Source: ANME-2 cluster archaeon | GTDB lineage: Archaea > Halobacteriota > Methanosarcinia > Methanosarcinales > Methanocomedenaceae | DNA length: 12,250 bases | Direction: 5' to 3' | NCBI GenBank assembly: GCA_023544495.1 | Contig: JAMJFV010000001.1 | Span: 1-12,250 of the forward strand | In this document: piece after piece, positions 1-6,746 of the stretch | How the letters are laid out: each line of letters starts with the position of its first letter | Numbering within the stretch: the stretch's first letter is position 1 | Position numbers and translations under genes: made by a program | Notes under the pieces: generated by a model | The model's database searches: none | The model's input: only the letters and a program-made list of their open reading frames with translations | Told to the model about the DNA's origin: nothing

Positions 1-2
1 AC

Positions 3-311
3 CTGGAGGGGATATCCACAGCGCTTGTATTTGCGGTTAATTCATATAACATATACGTGTATGCCAATTCTAATAATATTGAAATCAACATGAACCAGAT
101 TTTCAGGAAAGCTTTCGGCCATTGCGGGAATATTCTGGGTAGTTCCTCCTACGCTTCCATAACTATACCACTTGGCGTGTTCTGTGCTATTACAAAAGGC
201 AACAGTAGCGAAGACAGCAAGCAGTTGATGCTACAAACTATCACCAGCTCGATTTACAACCGGTTCCTGAACACCATTGAAGAAGGGGAAACTAAAATGG
301 ATAGAAAATGA
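3..311 (+). CDS. DHH-family phosphoesterase, C-terminal (DHHA1) end, partial
   Basis: The frame is open from the window edge to a TGA at 309-311, giving 102 residues of a longer protein whose start lies outside. The segment reads EGISTALVFAV, then a basic helix (NQIFRKAFG), a Gly/Ser-rich turn, and ASITIPLGVF. This order matches the DHHA1 substrate-binding domain at the end of archaeal DHH phosphoesterases (RecJ/NrnA-like), which act on short oligonucleotides or nucleotide phosphates. The family normally carries a GGHxxAA-type motif before the IPLG strand. Here the place is taken by GNILGSSSYAS, with no GGH, so substrate binding may be altered. A GTG at 57 could be read as a start, but the homology-like sequence continues upstream of it, so I treat the gene as truncated only by the window. 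It converges on the zinc-finger gene with 23 bases between the stops. Family assignment is from motif memory and is moderate. Confidence 0.6.
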   Translation: MEGISTALVFAVNSYNIYVYANSNNIEINMNQIFRKAFGHCGNILGSSSYASITIPLGVFCAITKGNSSEDSKQLMLQTITSSIYNRFLNTIEEGETKMDRK

Positions 312-334
312 CAGGTACCCGATCAGGGGGAGGA

Positions 335-505
335 TCAAACACTGAACTGAGGATTCGTAGAACCCAGTACTCTTCCCCTGCTGCATTGTTTGCATACACC
401 CCTGGTTGCATCAAAACAATTGCTGCAAACAAGACGGCCGCATAACTGACAGGTATACATTGTGCCAGCAGTCTGACAAATACTACAGATACCCTTTAAT
501 TCCAA
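335..505 (-). CDS. Small cysteine-rich zinc-finger protein (56 aa)
   Basis: This is a short frame on the minus strand with four CxxC pairs: Cys7/10, 19/22, 27/30 and 38/41. The spacing is 8, 4 and 7 residues between pairs, which suits two zinc ions in a cross-brace or paired-ribbon fold resembling AN1, B-box or RING-type fingers. The core reads CQLCGRLVCSNCFD, followed by a short basic tail (SRGRVLG). An in-frame TGA lies four codons upstream of a TTG at 503-505, so TTG is the only reasonable start before Met16. A ribosome binding site, GTGAGGG at 512-518, sits six bases before it, which supports TTG initiation. The role is unknown; such archaeal miniproteins may bind RNA, DNA or protein. The cysteine pattern makes chance very unlikely, but the exact family is not recognised. 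Confidence 0.75.
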   Translation of the reverse strand: MELKGICSICQTAGTMYTCQLCGRLVCSNCFDATRGVCKQCSRGRVLGSTNPQFSV

Positions 506-547
506 GATTATCCCTCACTTGGAAATCATTGAATCAAGACCTTTATG

Positions 548-685
548 TCACGATGCCTGATATGGTATGAAGAACTCTTCGACAACCCATTCGCGCAGTT
601 CCTCCTCCCACTTTTTATCCATATTCTTCTTGTGGGGCAATAAGGCAAATTTATTATCGTTGTGTTCCTTTATATTATAATCCAT
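548..685 (-). CDS. Possible 45-aa small protein, unrecognised
   Basis: An ATG at 683-685 opens 45 codons ending in TGA at 548-550. A possible ribosome binding site (AGGTG) lies about ten bases upstream. The protein is charged: a Lys/Asn-rich first half, then an amphipathic acidic stretch (KKWEEELREWVVEEFF) that would form a helix, then IPYQAS. Composition looks coding-like, and it lies 42 bases upstream of the zinc-finger gene on the same strand, so the two could share a transcript. It could instead be the remnant of a longer gene or a chance frame. I know no family for it. Confidence 0.3.
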   Translation of the reverse strand: MDYNIKEHNDNKFALLPHKKNMDKKWEEELREWVVEEFFIPYQAS

Positions 686-834
686 ATATATGTGGCACCT
701 GATTAATATTTGACTCCATTAATCACCATCATTTATTCTATGTTAAATACTTGTCGATTTAGCAACAGCACTTTGAAACAAAAATGTTACGGCTAACCAT
801 TAAAATATATAATAAAATTGAATTATATTCGTAT
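686..834. other. AT-rich intergenic gap
   Basis: This 149-base gap contains no gene that I can see. The tract at about 799-829 is almost pure A/T (TAAAATATATAATAAAATT core). On the minus strand it lies just past the stop of the DUF1858 gene and supplies T-rich sequence, the usual archaeal termination signal. It also contains TATA-like elements that could serve minus-strand transcription of the two small genes below it. Which role applies cannot be told from sequence alone. Confidence 0.35.
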
Positions 835-1065
835 TTATGTGTCTTTTTTAGCCTCAACCTTTAAGACAAGTTCATTCAGTTCCTTGAGCATGGCATCCAG
901 GTCAATGCCGTGCATCATGGCACCTTCGGCCAGGCTCTCGAATGAAGCTGCATGACAGCCAACACAGCCCAGCCCGTACTGGAAGAATATTCCTATGGTC
1001 TGAGGGTATTTAGCTACTATTTCTTCTATTTTCATGTCAGCAGTAATCATATTGTTATCAGACAT
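835..1065 (-). CDS. DUF1858 redox-disulfide domain protein (76 aa)
   Basis: A small soluble protein made of a single DUF1858 domain, also described as the hybrid-cluster-protein-associated redox disulfide domain. It starts with the typical MITADMKIEEIVAKYPQT segment, then the FFQYGLGCVGCH loop holding a CVGC pair at Cys34/37, then an ESLAEGAMMHGID helix. The paired cysteines suggest thiol-disulfide exchange or cluster or metal handling; no substrate is established. The start ATG at 1065 has a strong ribosome binding site (AGGTGATC) eight bases upstream. It is transcribed away from purN across a 143-base gap. Single-domain copies are common in anaerobes and often sit near redox or nitrosative-stress genes; no such partner is visible here. 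Confidence 0.88.
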   Translation of the reverse strand: MSDNNMITADMKIEEIVAKYPQTIGIFFQYGLGCVGCHAASFESLAEGAMMHGIDLDAMLKELNELVLKVEAKKDT

Positions 1066-1208
1066 ATTTCGATCACCTGATATTTCATTACTACCCGATT
1101 GTACATAAATTAGATTGAAAAACCTGTCTTATCAGTAAAACTTAATAATCATCCTGCTATCTATCCAGATGCTCAACCCTGCATCACTATTACCCAGGAA
1201 ATGATCGT
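1066..1208. promoter_or_regulatory. Divergent promoter region between DUF1858 gene and purN operon
   Basis: The two flanking genes are transcribed outward, so both promoters should lie in these 143 bases. On the plus strand, GTAAAACTTAATAATC at about 1135-1150 resembles an archaeal BRE plus TATA element, about 60-70 bases before the purN start. On the minus strand, CTAATTTATGT at about 1105-1115 is TATA-like for the DUF1858 gene. No operator palindrome or riboswitch structure was recognised. The assignment rests on context and loose consensus only. Confidence 0.35.
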
Positions 1209-1823
1209 ATGAATATCACCAACATCGCTGTTCTTGTTTCCGGTCGGGGCTCGAACCTGCAGTCCATAATCGACAATATTGAAAACGGCACTATCCCCCA
1301 TGCATCTGTAAAAGTAGTTATCAGTGATGTGGATGGCACCTACGCACTTGAGCGGGCAAAACAGCACGGCATAGAAGCTGTCTTTGTGGACCCTGGTACA
1401 TTCGATAACAAAGAAGGTTTTGAGAACGCAATTCTGCTCATCCTCGCAGCACATGACATCGAACTGGTCCTGCTGGCAGGATACATGCGCGTGGTGGGTC
1501 CGACATTGCTGACACCGTATAAAGGCAGGATGATAAATATCCACCCTGCACTGCTGCCATCGTTCCCCGGACTGCACGGTCAGCAACAGGCTTATGACCA
1601 TGGGGTCAAGGTAAGCGGTTGTACTGTACATTTCGTGGAAGAAGGTGTGGATACAGGCCCCATAATTATCCAGCATTGCGTACTGGTACTGGAAAATGAT
1701 ACCGTAGATATGCTGGCAGACAGGATCCTGGAGCAGGAACATAGAATATTCCCGGAGGCGGTACGATTGTTCGTCCAGGGTAAACTGAGTATTGAAGGGC
1801 GAAAAGTAAGGATTACTGATTGA
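1209..1823 (+). CDS. purN: Phosphoribosylglycinamide formyltransferase
   Basis: Transfers the formyl group of 10-formyl-tetrahydrofolate to glycinamide ribotide, the third step of purine synthesis. At 204 residues it is full length for the family. Visible motifs are the N-terminal VLVSGRGSNLQ phosphate loop (8-18), the catalytic segment INIHPALLPSFPG with Asn110 and His112, and GVDTGPII with Asp148; these match Asn106, His108 and Asp144 of the E. coli enzyme. The ribosome binding site (AGGAAATGATC) sits close to the ATG at 1209. It is the first gene of the folate block; a 60-base gap separates it from glyA. Many methanogens use the formate/ATP-dependent PurT instead, so a PurN fits an organism that keeps a real folate pool. 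Confidence 0.95.
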   Translation: MNITNIAVLVSGRGSNLQSIIDNIENGTIPHASVKVVISDVDGTYALERAKQHGIEAVFVDPGTFDNKEGFENAILLILAAHDIELVLLAGYMRVVGPTLLTPYKGRMINIHPALLPSFPGLHGQQQAYDHGVKVSGCTVHFVEEGVDTGPIIIQHCVLVLENDTVDMLADRILEQEHRIFPEAVRLFVQGKLSIEGRKVRITD

Positions 1824-1883
1824 ATTCACATTAATAACGTTACCATAAAAGATAATAGATCGAGAAGAGGAGAATAATCCCAT
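1824..1883 (+). promoter_or_regulatory. purN-glyA spacer with glyA ribosome binding site
   Basis: The 60-base gap is the longest within the gene block. It contains an AT-rich stretch (ATTAATAACGTTACCATAAAAG) that could hold an internal promoter, and a GAGGAG ribosome binding site at 1867-1872, eleven bases before the glyA ATG. An internal start would allow glyA-cofE to be expressed separately from purN. Confidence 0.3.
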
Positions 1884-3119
1884 ATGTCATATATCTCAAA
1901 AATAGATCCGGAACTTGCCCGGGCCCTGACAAACGAACAGGAGAGGCAGAATTACAAGCTTAACCTGATCGCTTCGGAAAACTATGCCAGCAAAGCTGTC
2001 ATGGAAGCCCAGGGCAGTATAATGACGAACAAGTATGCTGAAGGGTATCCAGGCAAGCGGTACTACGGCGGATGCGAGTTTGTTGATGTGGCAGAGAACC
2101 TGGCAAGAGAGCGGGCACTGGCCCTGTTCGGTGCCGGGCATGTGAACGTCCAGCCCCATTCAGGTTCAGGCGCCAACATGGCAGTGTATTTTTCAGTATT
2201 AAAACCTGGTGACACCATCCTGAGCATGGACCTGTCCCACGGCGGTCACCTATCCCACGGCAGCCCCGTGAACTTTTGCGGTCAGCTCTACCATGTAGTG
2301 CCCTACGGTGTAAGCCGGGAAACCATGACCATTGACCACGATGAAGTGATGCGGATGGCAACAGAACACAAACCTAAGATGATCGTGGTCGGTGCCAGTG
2401 CATACCCGAGGGAAATCGACTTTGCCGCTTTCAGGGACATAGCTGATGAAGCCGGTGCCTACCTGCTGGCAGATATCGCCCACATCGCAGGTCTGATCGT
2501 GGCCGGTGTACACCAAAGCCCAATACCCCACGCTGATTTCGTGACCACGACCACCCATAAGACCCTGCGCGGTCCCAGGGGCGGTATGATAATGTGCAGG
2601 GAAGAGTATGCAAAGGCTATTGACAGGACCGTGTTCCCCGGGATCCAGGGTGGGCCGCTTATGCATATAATCGCAGCCAAGGCGGTAGCTTTTAAGGAGG
2701 CACAGGCTCCCGGATTCAAAGAATACCAGGAACAGATAGTAGCCAATGCAAAGAAACTGGCCTCTGAGCTGATGGATATGGGACACGATATCGTGTCTGG
2801 AGGGACCGATAACCATTTAATGCTGGTGGATCTGACCAGACTCGATATTACTGGCAAGGACGGTGAAGCTGTCCTGAGCAAGGCCGGTATCATTGCTAAC
2901 AAGAACACCATACCCTTTGAGAAACGCAGCCCCTTTATCACAAGCGGTGTCAGGCTGGGCACGCCCGCCATCACCACCAGGGGTATGAAGGAACCCCAGA
3001 TGAAGGTCATTGCAGAAAATATCGATACCGCGCTCAGGCATATGAACGATGAGGGTAAACTCAATGAAGTAAAGGACAACATGAAGGAACTGTGCACACA
3101 GTTCCCTATCAATATTTGA
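1884..3119 (+). CDS. glyA: Serine hydroxymethyltransferase
   Basis: PLP enzyme converting serine and tetrahydropterin to glycine and 5,10-methylene-tetrahydropterin, here most likely folate-specific given the neighbours. At 411 residues it is full length. Seen in order: NLIASENYASKAVMEAQGS (27-45), TNKYAEGYPGKRYYGG (48-63), VQPHSGSGANMAVY (89-102), the PLP-ring residues Asp197 and His200 in ADIAHIAGL, and the Schiff-base Lys226 in VTTTTHKTLRGPRGG. These align with E. coli Asp200, His203 and Lys229. Its TGA at 3117-3119 forms part of the folD ribosome binding region, so the two are tightly coupled. It is the obvious entry point for C1 units, since no formate-THF ligase is in the window. Confidence 0.97.
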   Translation: MSYISKIDPELARALTNEQERQNYKLNLIASENYASKAVMEAQGSIMTNKYAEGYPGKRYYGGCEFVDVAENLARERALALFGAGHVNVQPHSGSGANMAVYFSVLKPGDTILSMDLSHGGHLSHGSPVNFCGQLYHVVPYGVSRETMTIDHDEVMRMATEHKPKMIVVGASAYPREIDFAAFRDIADEAGAYLLADIAHIAGLIVAGVHQSPIPHADFVTTTTHKTLRGPRGGMIMCREEYAKAIDRTVFPGIQGGPLMHIIAAKAVAFKEAQAPGFKEYQEQIVANAKKLASELMDMGHDIVSGGTDNHLMLVDLTRLDITGKDGEAVLSKAGIIANKNTIPFEKRSPFITSGVRLGTPAITTRGMKEPQMKVIAENIDTALRHMNDEGKLNEVKDNMKELCTQFPINI

Positions 3120-3126
3120 GGTAATA

Positions 3127-3984
3127 ATGGGATCCGGCAATAAGCTCATTGACGGCCGTGCTCTTGCAAAGAAGATAGAGCAGGAAGTTGCAGAGGGTGT
3201 AGCCAGGCTCAAAGAAGAAAAGAGTATCACTCCGGGCCTGTCAACTATTCTTGTGGGAGACGACGAAGCTTCAAAGATGTATGTGAGGCTCAAGCACAGG
3301 GCATGTGAGCGCGCCGGTATCCATGCAGAGGACCATACCCTGCCCGCCGGTTCAACCCAGGAAGAACTGATAGCACTGATACATTCCCTGAACGAAAAGG
3401 AAGATGTTCACGCCATTCTTGTGCAACTGCCCCTGCCGCCCCACCTGGATGCACAGGCTGCCATGGAAGCAATTGCACCGTATAAAGATGCTGACGGCTT
3501 CGCTCCTTACAATATGGGACAACTGCTTATCGGCAATGAGGGACTGGTTCCCTGCACCCCGAAAGGTATTATCCGCTTAATGGAAGAATATGGTGTGGAA
3601 ATAGAAGGGAAGAACGCGGTCATCATAGGACACAGCAATGTCGTGGGCAAGCCTATGGCAGCCATGCTCCTGAACCGCAATGCAACAGTGGCGGTCTGCC
3701 ATGTCTATACTGATGACCTGAAAAAATACACCACGATGGCGGATATCCTCATTTCAGCCACAGGCGTGCCCCATCTTATAAAAGCGGACATGGTGAAGGA
3801 GGGGACAGTGGTCTTTGATGTTGGGATCGGTCAGAAGGACGGCAAGGTGGTAGGAGATGTGGACTTTGATGCGGTACTGCCGAACGTGTCCCTTATCACC
3901 CCGGTACCCGGCGGTGTAGGTCCGATGACCATCTCGATCCTGCTACAGCAAACCCTCGAATCTGCATGCAGGATATCTGAATGA
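3127..3984 (+). CDS. folD: Bifunctional methylene-THF dehydrogenase / methenyl-THF cyclohydrolase
   Basis: Interconverts 5,10-methylene-, 5,10-methenyl- and 10-formyl-THF with NAD(P), linking GlyA to PurN. It has 285 residues, normal for the single-domain bacterial type. Motifs: SKMYVRLKHRACERAGI with catalytic Lys56, VQLPLPPHLD (99-108), DADGFAPYNMGQL (121-132), PCTPKGIIRLM (142-152), the dinucleotide-binding segment IIGHSNVVGKPMAAMLL (166-182), and PVPGGVGPMTISILL near the C terminus. The second position of the usual GRSxxVGxP signature is His169 rather than Arg, which may affect NADP versus NAD preference. The GAGGT ribosome binding site overlaps the glyA stop. The gene lies 25 bases upstream of folP. 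Confidence 0.96.
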   Translation: MGSGNKLIDGRALAKKIEQEVAEGVARLKEEKSITPGLSTILVGDDEASKMYVRLKHRACERAGIHAEDHTLPAGSTQEELIALIHSLNEKEDVHAILVQLPLPPHLDAQAAMEAIAPYKDADGFAPYNMGQLLIGNEGLVPCTPKGIIRLMEEYGVEIEGKNAVIIGHSNVVGKPMAAMLLNRNATVAVCHVYTDDLKKYTTMADILISATGVPHLIKADMVKEGTVVFDVGIGQKDGKVVGDVDFDAVLPNVSLITPVPGGVGPMTISILLQQTLESACRISE

Positions 3985-4009
3985 TCAGGTATTAAATAAG
4001 GTAAATTGT

Positions 4010-5233
4010 ATGGTAGTTGACACCGAAATTGCTGGTATTGCGGTGGGAGATGCACATCCGGTCCGCATAATGGGTGTTATAAACCTGAGCAGTGAATCAT
4101 TTTACAAAGGTTCGGTGACAGACACCGTGCATGTGATCGAAACGGCCCAGCGGATGGTGGCCGAACGTGCAGACCTGCTGGATGTGGGTGCACGCTCTAC
4201 CTGGCCGCTGGCTGATACGATATCAAAGGAAGAAGAACGCAGGCGTCTTATCCCTGCATTGGAATTGCTGGTGGATGCCGTTGATGTCCCCATCTCGGTA
4301 GATACCCAGTTCGCCGACCTGGCCCGGGAATCACTTGAGCTGGGAGCACATATTATCAATGATGTGAGCGGCTTCACCGCAGACCCGGCAATGGTGGGAG
4401 TCGCCAGGGAATTTAGTTGTCCCGTGGTAGTCATGGCATCGGAAACTATTCCCGGCGACCCGTTGGGCATGGATGCCGTAATGCGCTCGCTTGACACGAT
4501 AATACGGAACAGTGAGGATGCGGGTATATCACCTGACAGTATCATTATTGACCCTGCCATCGGGAAATGGTTGCCGGAAAAGGCGCCGAAGTATGATTTT
4601 GAGACTTTGGACCAGTTAGAGCGCCTGAAGGTGTTCGGCAAACCGGTCCTTGTGGCCATATCCAGGAAATCGTTCATTGGTGATCTGCTCAATAGACCGG
4701 CCGCAGAGCGGCTTATGGGTTCCATTGCCGCTACTGCTATTGCAGTTTATAAGGGTGCACATATCATCAGGACGCATGACGTGGCAGATACTGCCGATGC
4801 CGCCAGGGTGGCAGAAGCTATCAGGGGACGAAGGATCATTTGTGAAGGGTCGGGTTATTCCATTGAAGTGCTGGATGTGGTCAATACAGAAGATGCTCCC
4901 GGTTATTTTGCCGCGATAGGGGCTACGGGCACCGGTGCCCGGATCATGAAAGACAAGACGGTCCTCAGGGTGCTGAAGATAACGAATGTGACCACAACCG
5001 AAGCCCTGATAATAAAACAGGAAGCACTATCACGGGGGTGTGACGCTGCGCTACCCAGGGATGCCGTATCCCACGAGACCCAAAACACAGACCTTATCGT
5101 CATGGGCACTGAATTGCAGTTGAAACGCCTCGCCTCAAAACTGGAGGGACAGGCAAGGGACCTGCCTGTACTATCCGGATTGATACTATCCGCCCTGCAG
5201 CGATTCAGGAATACTGACTACAGGTACGGATGA
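4010..5233 (+). CDS. folP: Dihydropteroate synthase with C-terminal extension
   Basis: Condenses a hydroxymethyl-dihydropterin diphosphate with p-aminobenzoate to form dihydropteroate. The TIM-barrel pterin-binding part covers about residues 18-275: IMGVINLSSESFY (20-32), DVGARST (58-64), ISVDT with Asp98, IINDVSG (115-121), the DPAIGKW loop (181-187), SRKSFIG with Lys220, and IIRTHDV with Arg254 and His256. The first loop is diverged (SSESF instead of TPDSF). Residues 280-407 form an extra domain absent from typical 270-280 residue enzymes; it contains ALIIKQEALSRGCDAALPRDAV and a TDLIVMGTELQLKRL segment. I recall similar extended forms in methanogens and some anaerobic bacteria, function unknown. 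The stop is four bases before metV. It might use a sarcinapterin-type arylamine instead of pABA, but the folate neighbours favour folate. Confidence 0.9.
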   Translation: MVVDTEIAGIAVGDAHPVRIMGVINLSSESFYKGSVTDTVHVIETAQRMVAERADLLDVGARSTWPLADTISKEEERRRLIPALELLVDAVDVPISVDTQFADLARESLELGAHIINDVSGFTADPAMVGVAREFSCPVVVMASETIPGDPLGMDAVMRSLDTIIRNSEDAGISPDSIIIDPAIGKWLPEKAPKYDFETLDQLERLKVFGKPVLVAISRKSFIGDLLNRPAAERLMGSIAATAIAVYKGAHIIRTHDVADTADAARVAEAIRGRRIICEGSGYSIEVLDVVNTEDAPGYFAAIGATGTGARIMKDKTVLRVLKITNVTTTEALIIKQEALSRGCDAALPRDAVSHETQNTDLIVMGTELQLKRLASKLEGQARDLPVLSGLILSALQRFRNTDYRYG

Positions 5234-5237
5234 ACGC

Positions 5238-5858
5238 ATGATAATAACCCGCCCCAAACCGATCGAAGAAATACTCACCATGCTGGAGAAGTTCCCTGCT
5301 TCACCTATCTGTGTGGTGGGCTGCGGTATATGCGCCCGTAAGATACAGACCGGCGGTGAATCCCAGGTGAGCAGCATGGTATCCCAGTTGCGCAGACGCG
5401 GCCTGGACGTGCTTGACGGCACAATGGTACACCATGCCTGCAGCGCTGTGTCATGGAATGAGTTGAACGAGGAGGACCCTGCACTCGCACAGGCCGGCAT
5501 ACTGCTGGTACTGAGCTGCGGGGCAGGCATTTCATTGCTGGGGCGCATCTCTGGTAAATCCGTACTGCCCGGCCTGGATACTACATCCATTGGAGGTGCC
5601 CTTGCAGATGATATCTTTGAGGGATTGTGCAGTATGTGCGGGGAATGCGATGTTGGTATCTTTGCAGGACTGTGCCCGAAATCAGGCTGTCCCAAATCCC
5701 AGGTAAATGGACCATGCGGAGGCTCCAGTGACGGAAACTGTGAGGTCGAGGAGCGAAAATGTATCTGGGTTAGGATATTCGAGACCCTGGAATGCAGGGG
5801 TATGCTGGATCTGCTGGATGATACCAGACCGCCCGCGAACCATGACAGGAGGCTGTAA
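5238..5858 (+). CDS. metV: Methylene-THF reductase small subunit (MTHFR_C, MetV)
   Basis: A 206-residue cysteine-rich protein of the family known as the methylene-THF reductase C-terminal domain, the MetV partner of MetF in acetogens. It has 14 cysteines: CVVGCGIC (25-32), Cys68, Cys94, CSMCGEC (131-137), then LCPKSGCPKSQVNGPCGGS (145-163) and NCEVEERKC (167-175). In characterised MetFV complexes MetV is needed for a stable enzyme and carries metal or Fe-S sites that pass electrons to the MetF flavin. The ATG at 5238 follows folP by four bases and its ribosome binding site lies inside folP. The stop directly abuts metF, consistent with balanced synthesis of a complex. No RnfC2-like or Hdr-type electron partner is present in the window. 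Confidence 0.92.
   Translation: MIITRPKPIEEILTMLEKFPASPICVVGCGICARKIQTGGESQVSSMVSQLRRRGLDVLDGTMVHHACSAVSWNELNEEDPALAQAGILLVLSCGAGISLLGRISGKSVLPGLDTTSIGGALADDIFEGLCSMCGECDVGIFAGLCPKSGCPKSQVNGPCGGSSDGNCEVEERKCIWVRIFETLECRGMLDLLDDTRPPANHDRRL
5847..5852 (+). promoter_or_regulatory. metF ribosome binding site (AGGAGG)
   Basis: A perfect AGGAGG sits six bases before the metF ATG, inside the last codons of metV. It fixes the metF start and implies coupled translation of the two subunits. Confidence 0.7.
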
Positions 5859-6728
5859 ATGGGATTTGAGGATGTGCTGGGATCAGGGAAATTCATGGTT
5901 ACTGCCGAGGTCAGTCCACCTAAAGGTACAGACCTGTCAGGTGTACTGGCTGAAGTCCGGCAACTGCACGGTCTGGCGGATGCTGTGAATGTTACCGATA
6001 ACCAGCGGGCAGTGATGCGGATGTCACCCCTGGTACTCTGTCACAGGCTGGCAGAGACCGGGTTTGAAACCATCATGCACATGACGTGCAGGGACCGTAA
6101 CAGGCTGGCACTGCAATCTGACCTGCTGGCAGCCCATGCACTGGGAATACATACTGTTCTGGCTATGTCAGGTGATTACCCGACCATGGGTGACCAGCCT
6201 TCAACAAAACCGGTATTTGACCTGGATTCTGTGCAGTTGTTGCAGCTTATTGAAAAGATGAACAATGGGTTTGATTTCCAGGATGAGCCCCTTGCGGGTC
6301 ACACATCGCTGTGTGCCGGTGCAGCAGCAAATCCCGGAGCCAGGCCGCTGGCCCTCCAATTGCTCAAGCTCAACAAAAAAGTATCGGCGAAAGCCCGTTT
6401 CATCCAGACCCAGGCAGTGTTCGATGCGGCGGTATTCAATGAGTTCGCAGGCGCAATAAAAAATACCGGAATACCTGTGATCGCAGGTATCATACCCTTA
6501 AAGTCCGTCAGGAGTGCACGGTTCATGAATGCAGGAATACCCGGCGTTACCATACCCGAAGATATTATGAGAAGAATGGAAACAGCGGCTGATCCGGTGT
6601 CTGAGGGGCTGGAAATAGCGGCCGAAACGATAATAACCATCAGGCAAAACTGCCGGGGCATACATATCATGCCTGTAGGCGGACATGGGAATACCAGGCG
6701 GCTGCTTGAGATGTGCGGCCTGGATTGA
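5859..6728 (+). CDS. metF: 5,10-methylenetetrahydrofolate reductase
   Basis: Flavoprotein TIM barrel that reduces methylene-THF to methyl-THF, or runs in reverse. It has 289 residues, typical of the short MetF that works with MetV. Motifs: VTAEVSPPKGTD with the presumed catalytic Glu17, AVNVTDNQRAVMRMS (43-56), HMTCRDRNRLALQSDLL (74-90), VLAMSGDYP (100-108), and KVSAKARFIQTQAVFD (174-189), equivalent to the family's AGAxFxxTQxxFD. The last part, HIMPVGGHGNTRRLL, also fits the family. It begins immediately after the metV stop. In tetrahydromethanopterin archaea this step is normally done by the F420-dependent Mer, so a MetFV pair implies either a separate folate pool or a Mer substitute; the folate neighbours favour the former. 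Confidence 0.94.
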   Translation: MGFEDVLGSGKFMVTAEVSPPKGTDLSGVLAEVRQLHGLADAVNVTDNQRAVMRMSPLVLCHRLAETGFETIMHMTCRDRNRLALQSDLLAAHALGIHTVLAMSGDYPTMGDQPSTKPVFDLDSVQLLQLIEKMNNGFDFQDEPLAGHTSLCAGAAANPGARPLALQLLKLNKKVSAKARFIQTQAVFDAAVFNEFAGAIKNTGIPVIAGIIPLKSVRSARFMNAGIPGVTIPEDIMRRMETAADPVSEGLEIAAETIITIRQNCRGIHIMPVGGHGNTRRLLEMCGLD

Positions 6729-6746
6729 ACGAGCTATTGTAATAAC

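Noticed and set aside
799..829. Pure A/T tract considered as a replication or mobile-element boundary.
   Set aside because: No flanking inverted repeats, target duplications or integrase; a terminator or promoter explains it better.
1173..1883. Long minus-strand open frame of 236 codons opposite purN.
   Set aside because: It is antisense to a gene with all PurN catalytic motifs, and its translation is rich in Cys/His/Tyr without domain structure.
2250..3293. Several long minus-strand frames opposite glyA and the start of folD.
   Set aside because: They mirror strongly conserved glyA and folD coding sequence and show no family motifs or ribosome binding sites.
5186..5896. Minus-strand frame of 236 codons opposite metV.
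   Set aside because: Low-complexity Ser/Pro-rich translation opposite a gene with a clear cysteine signature.
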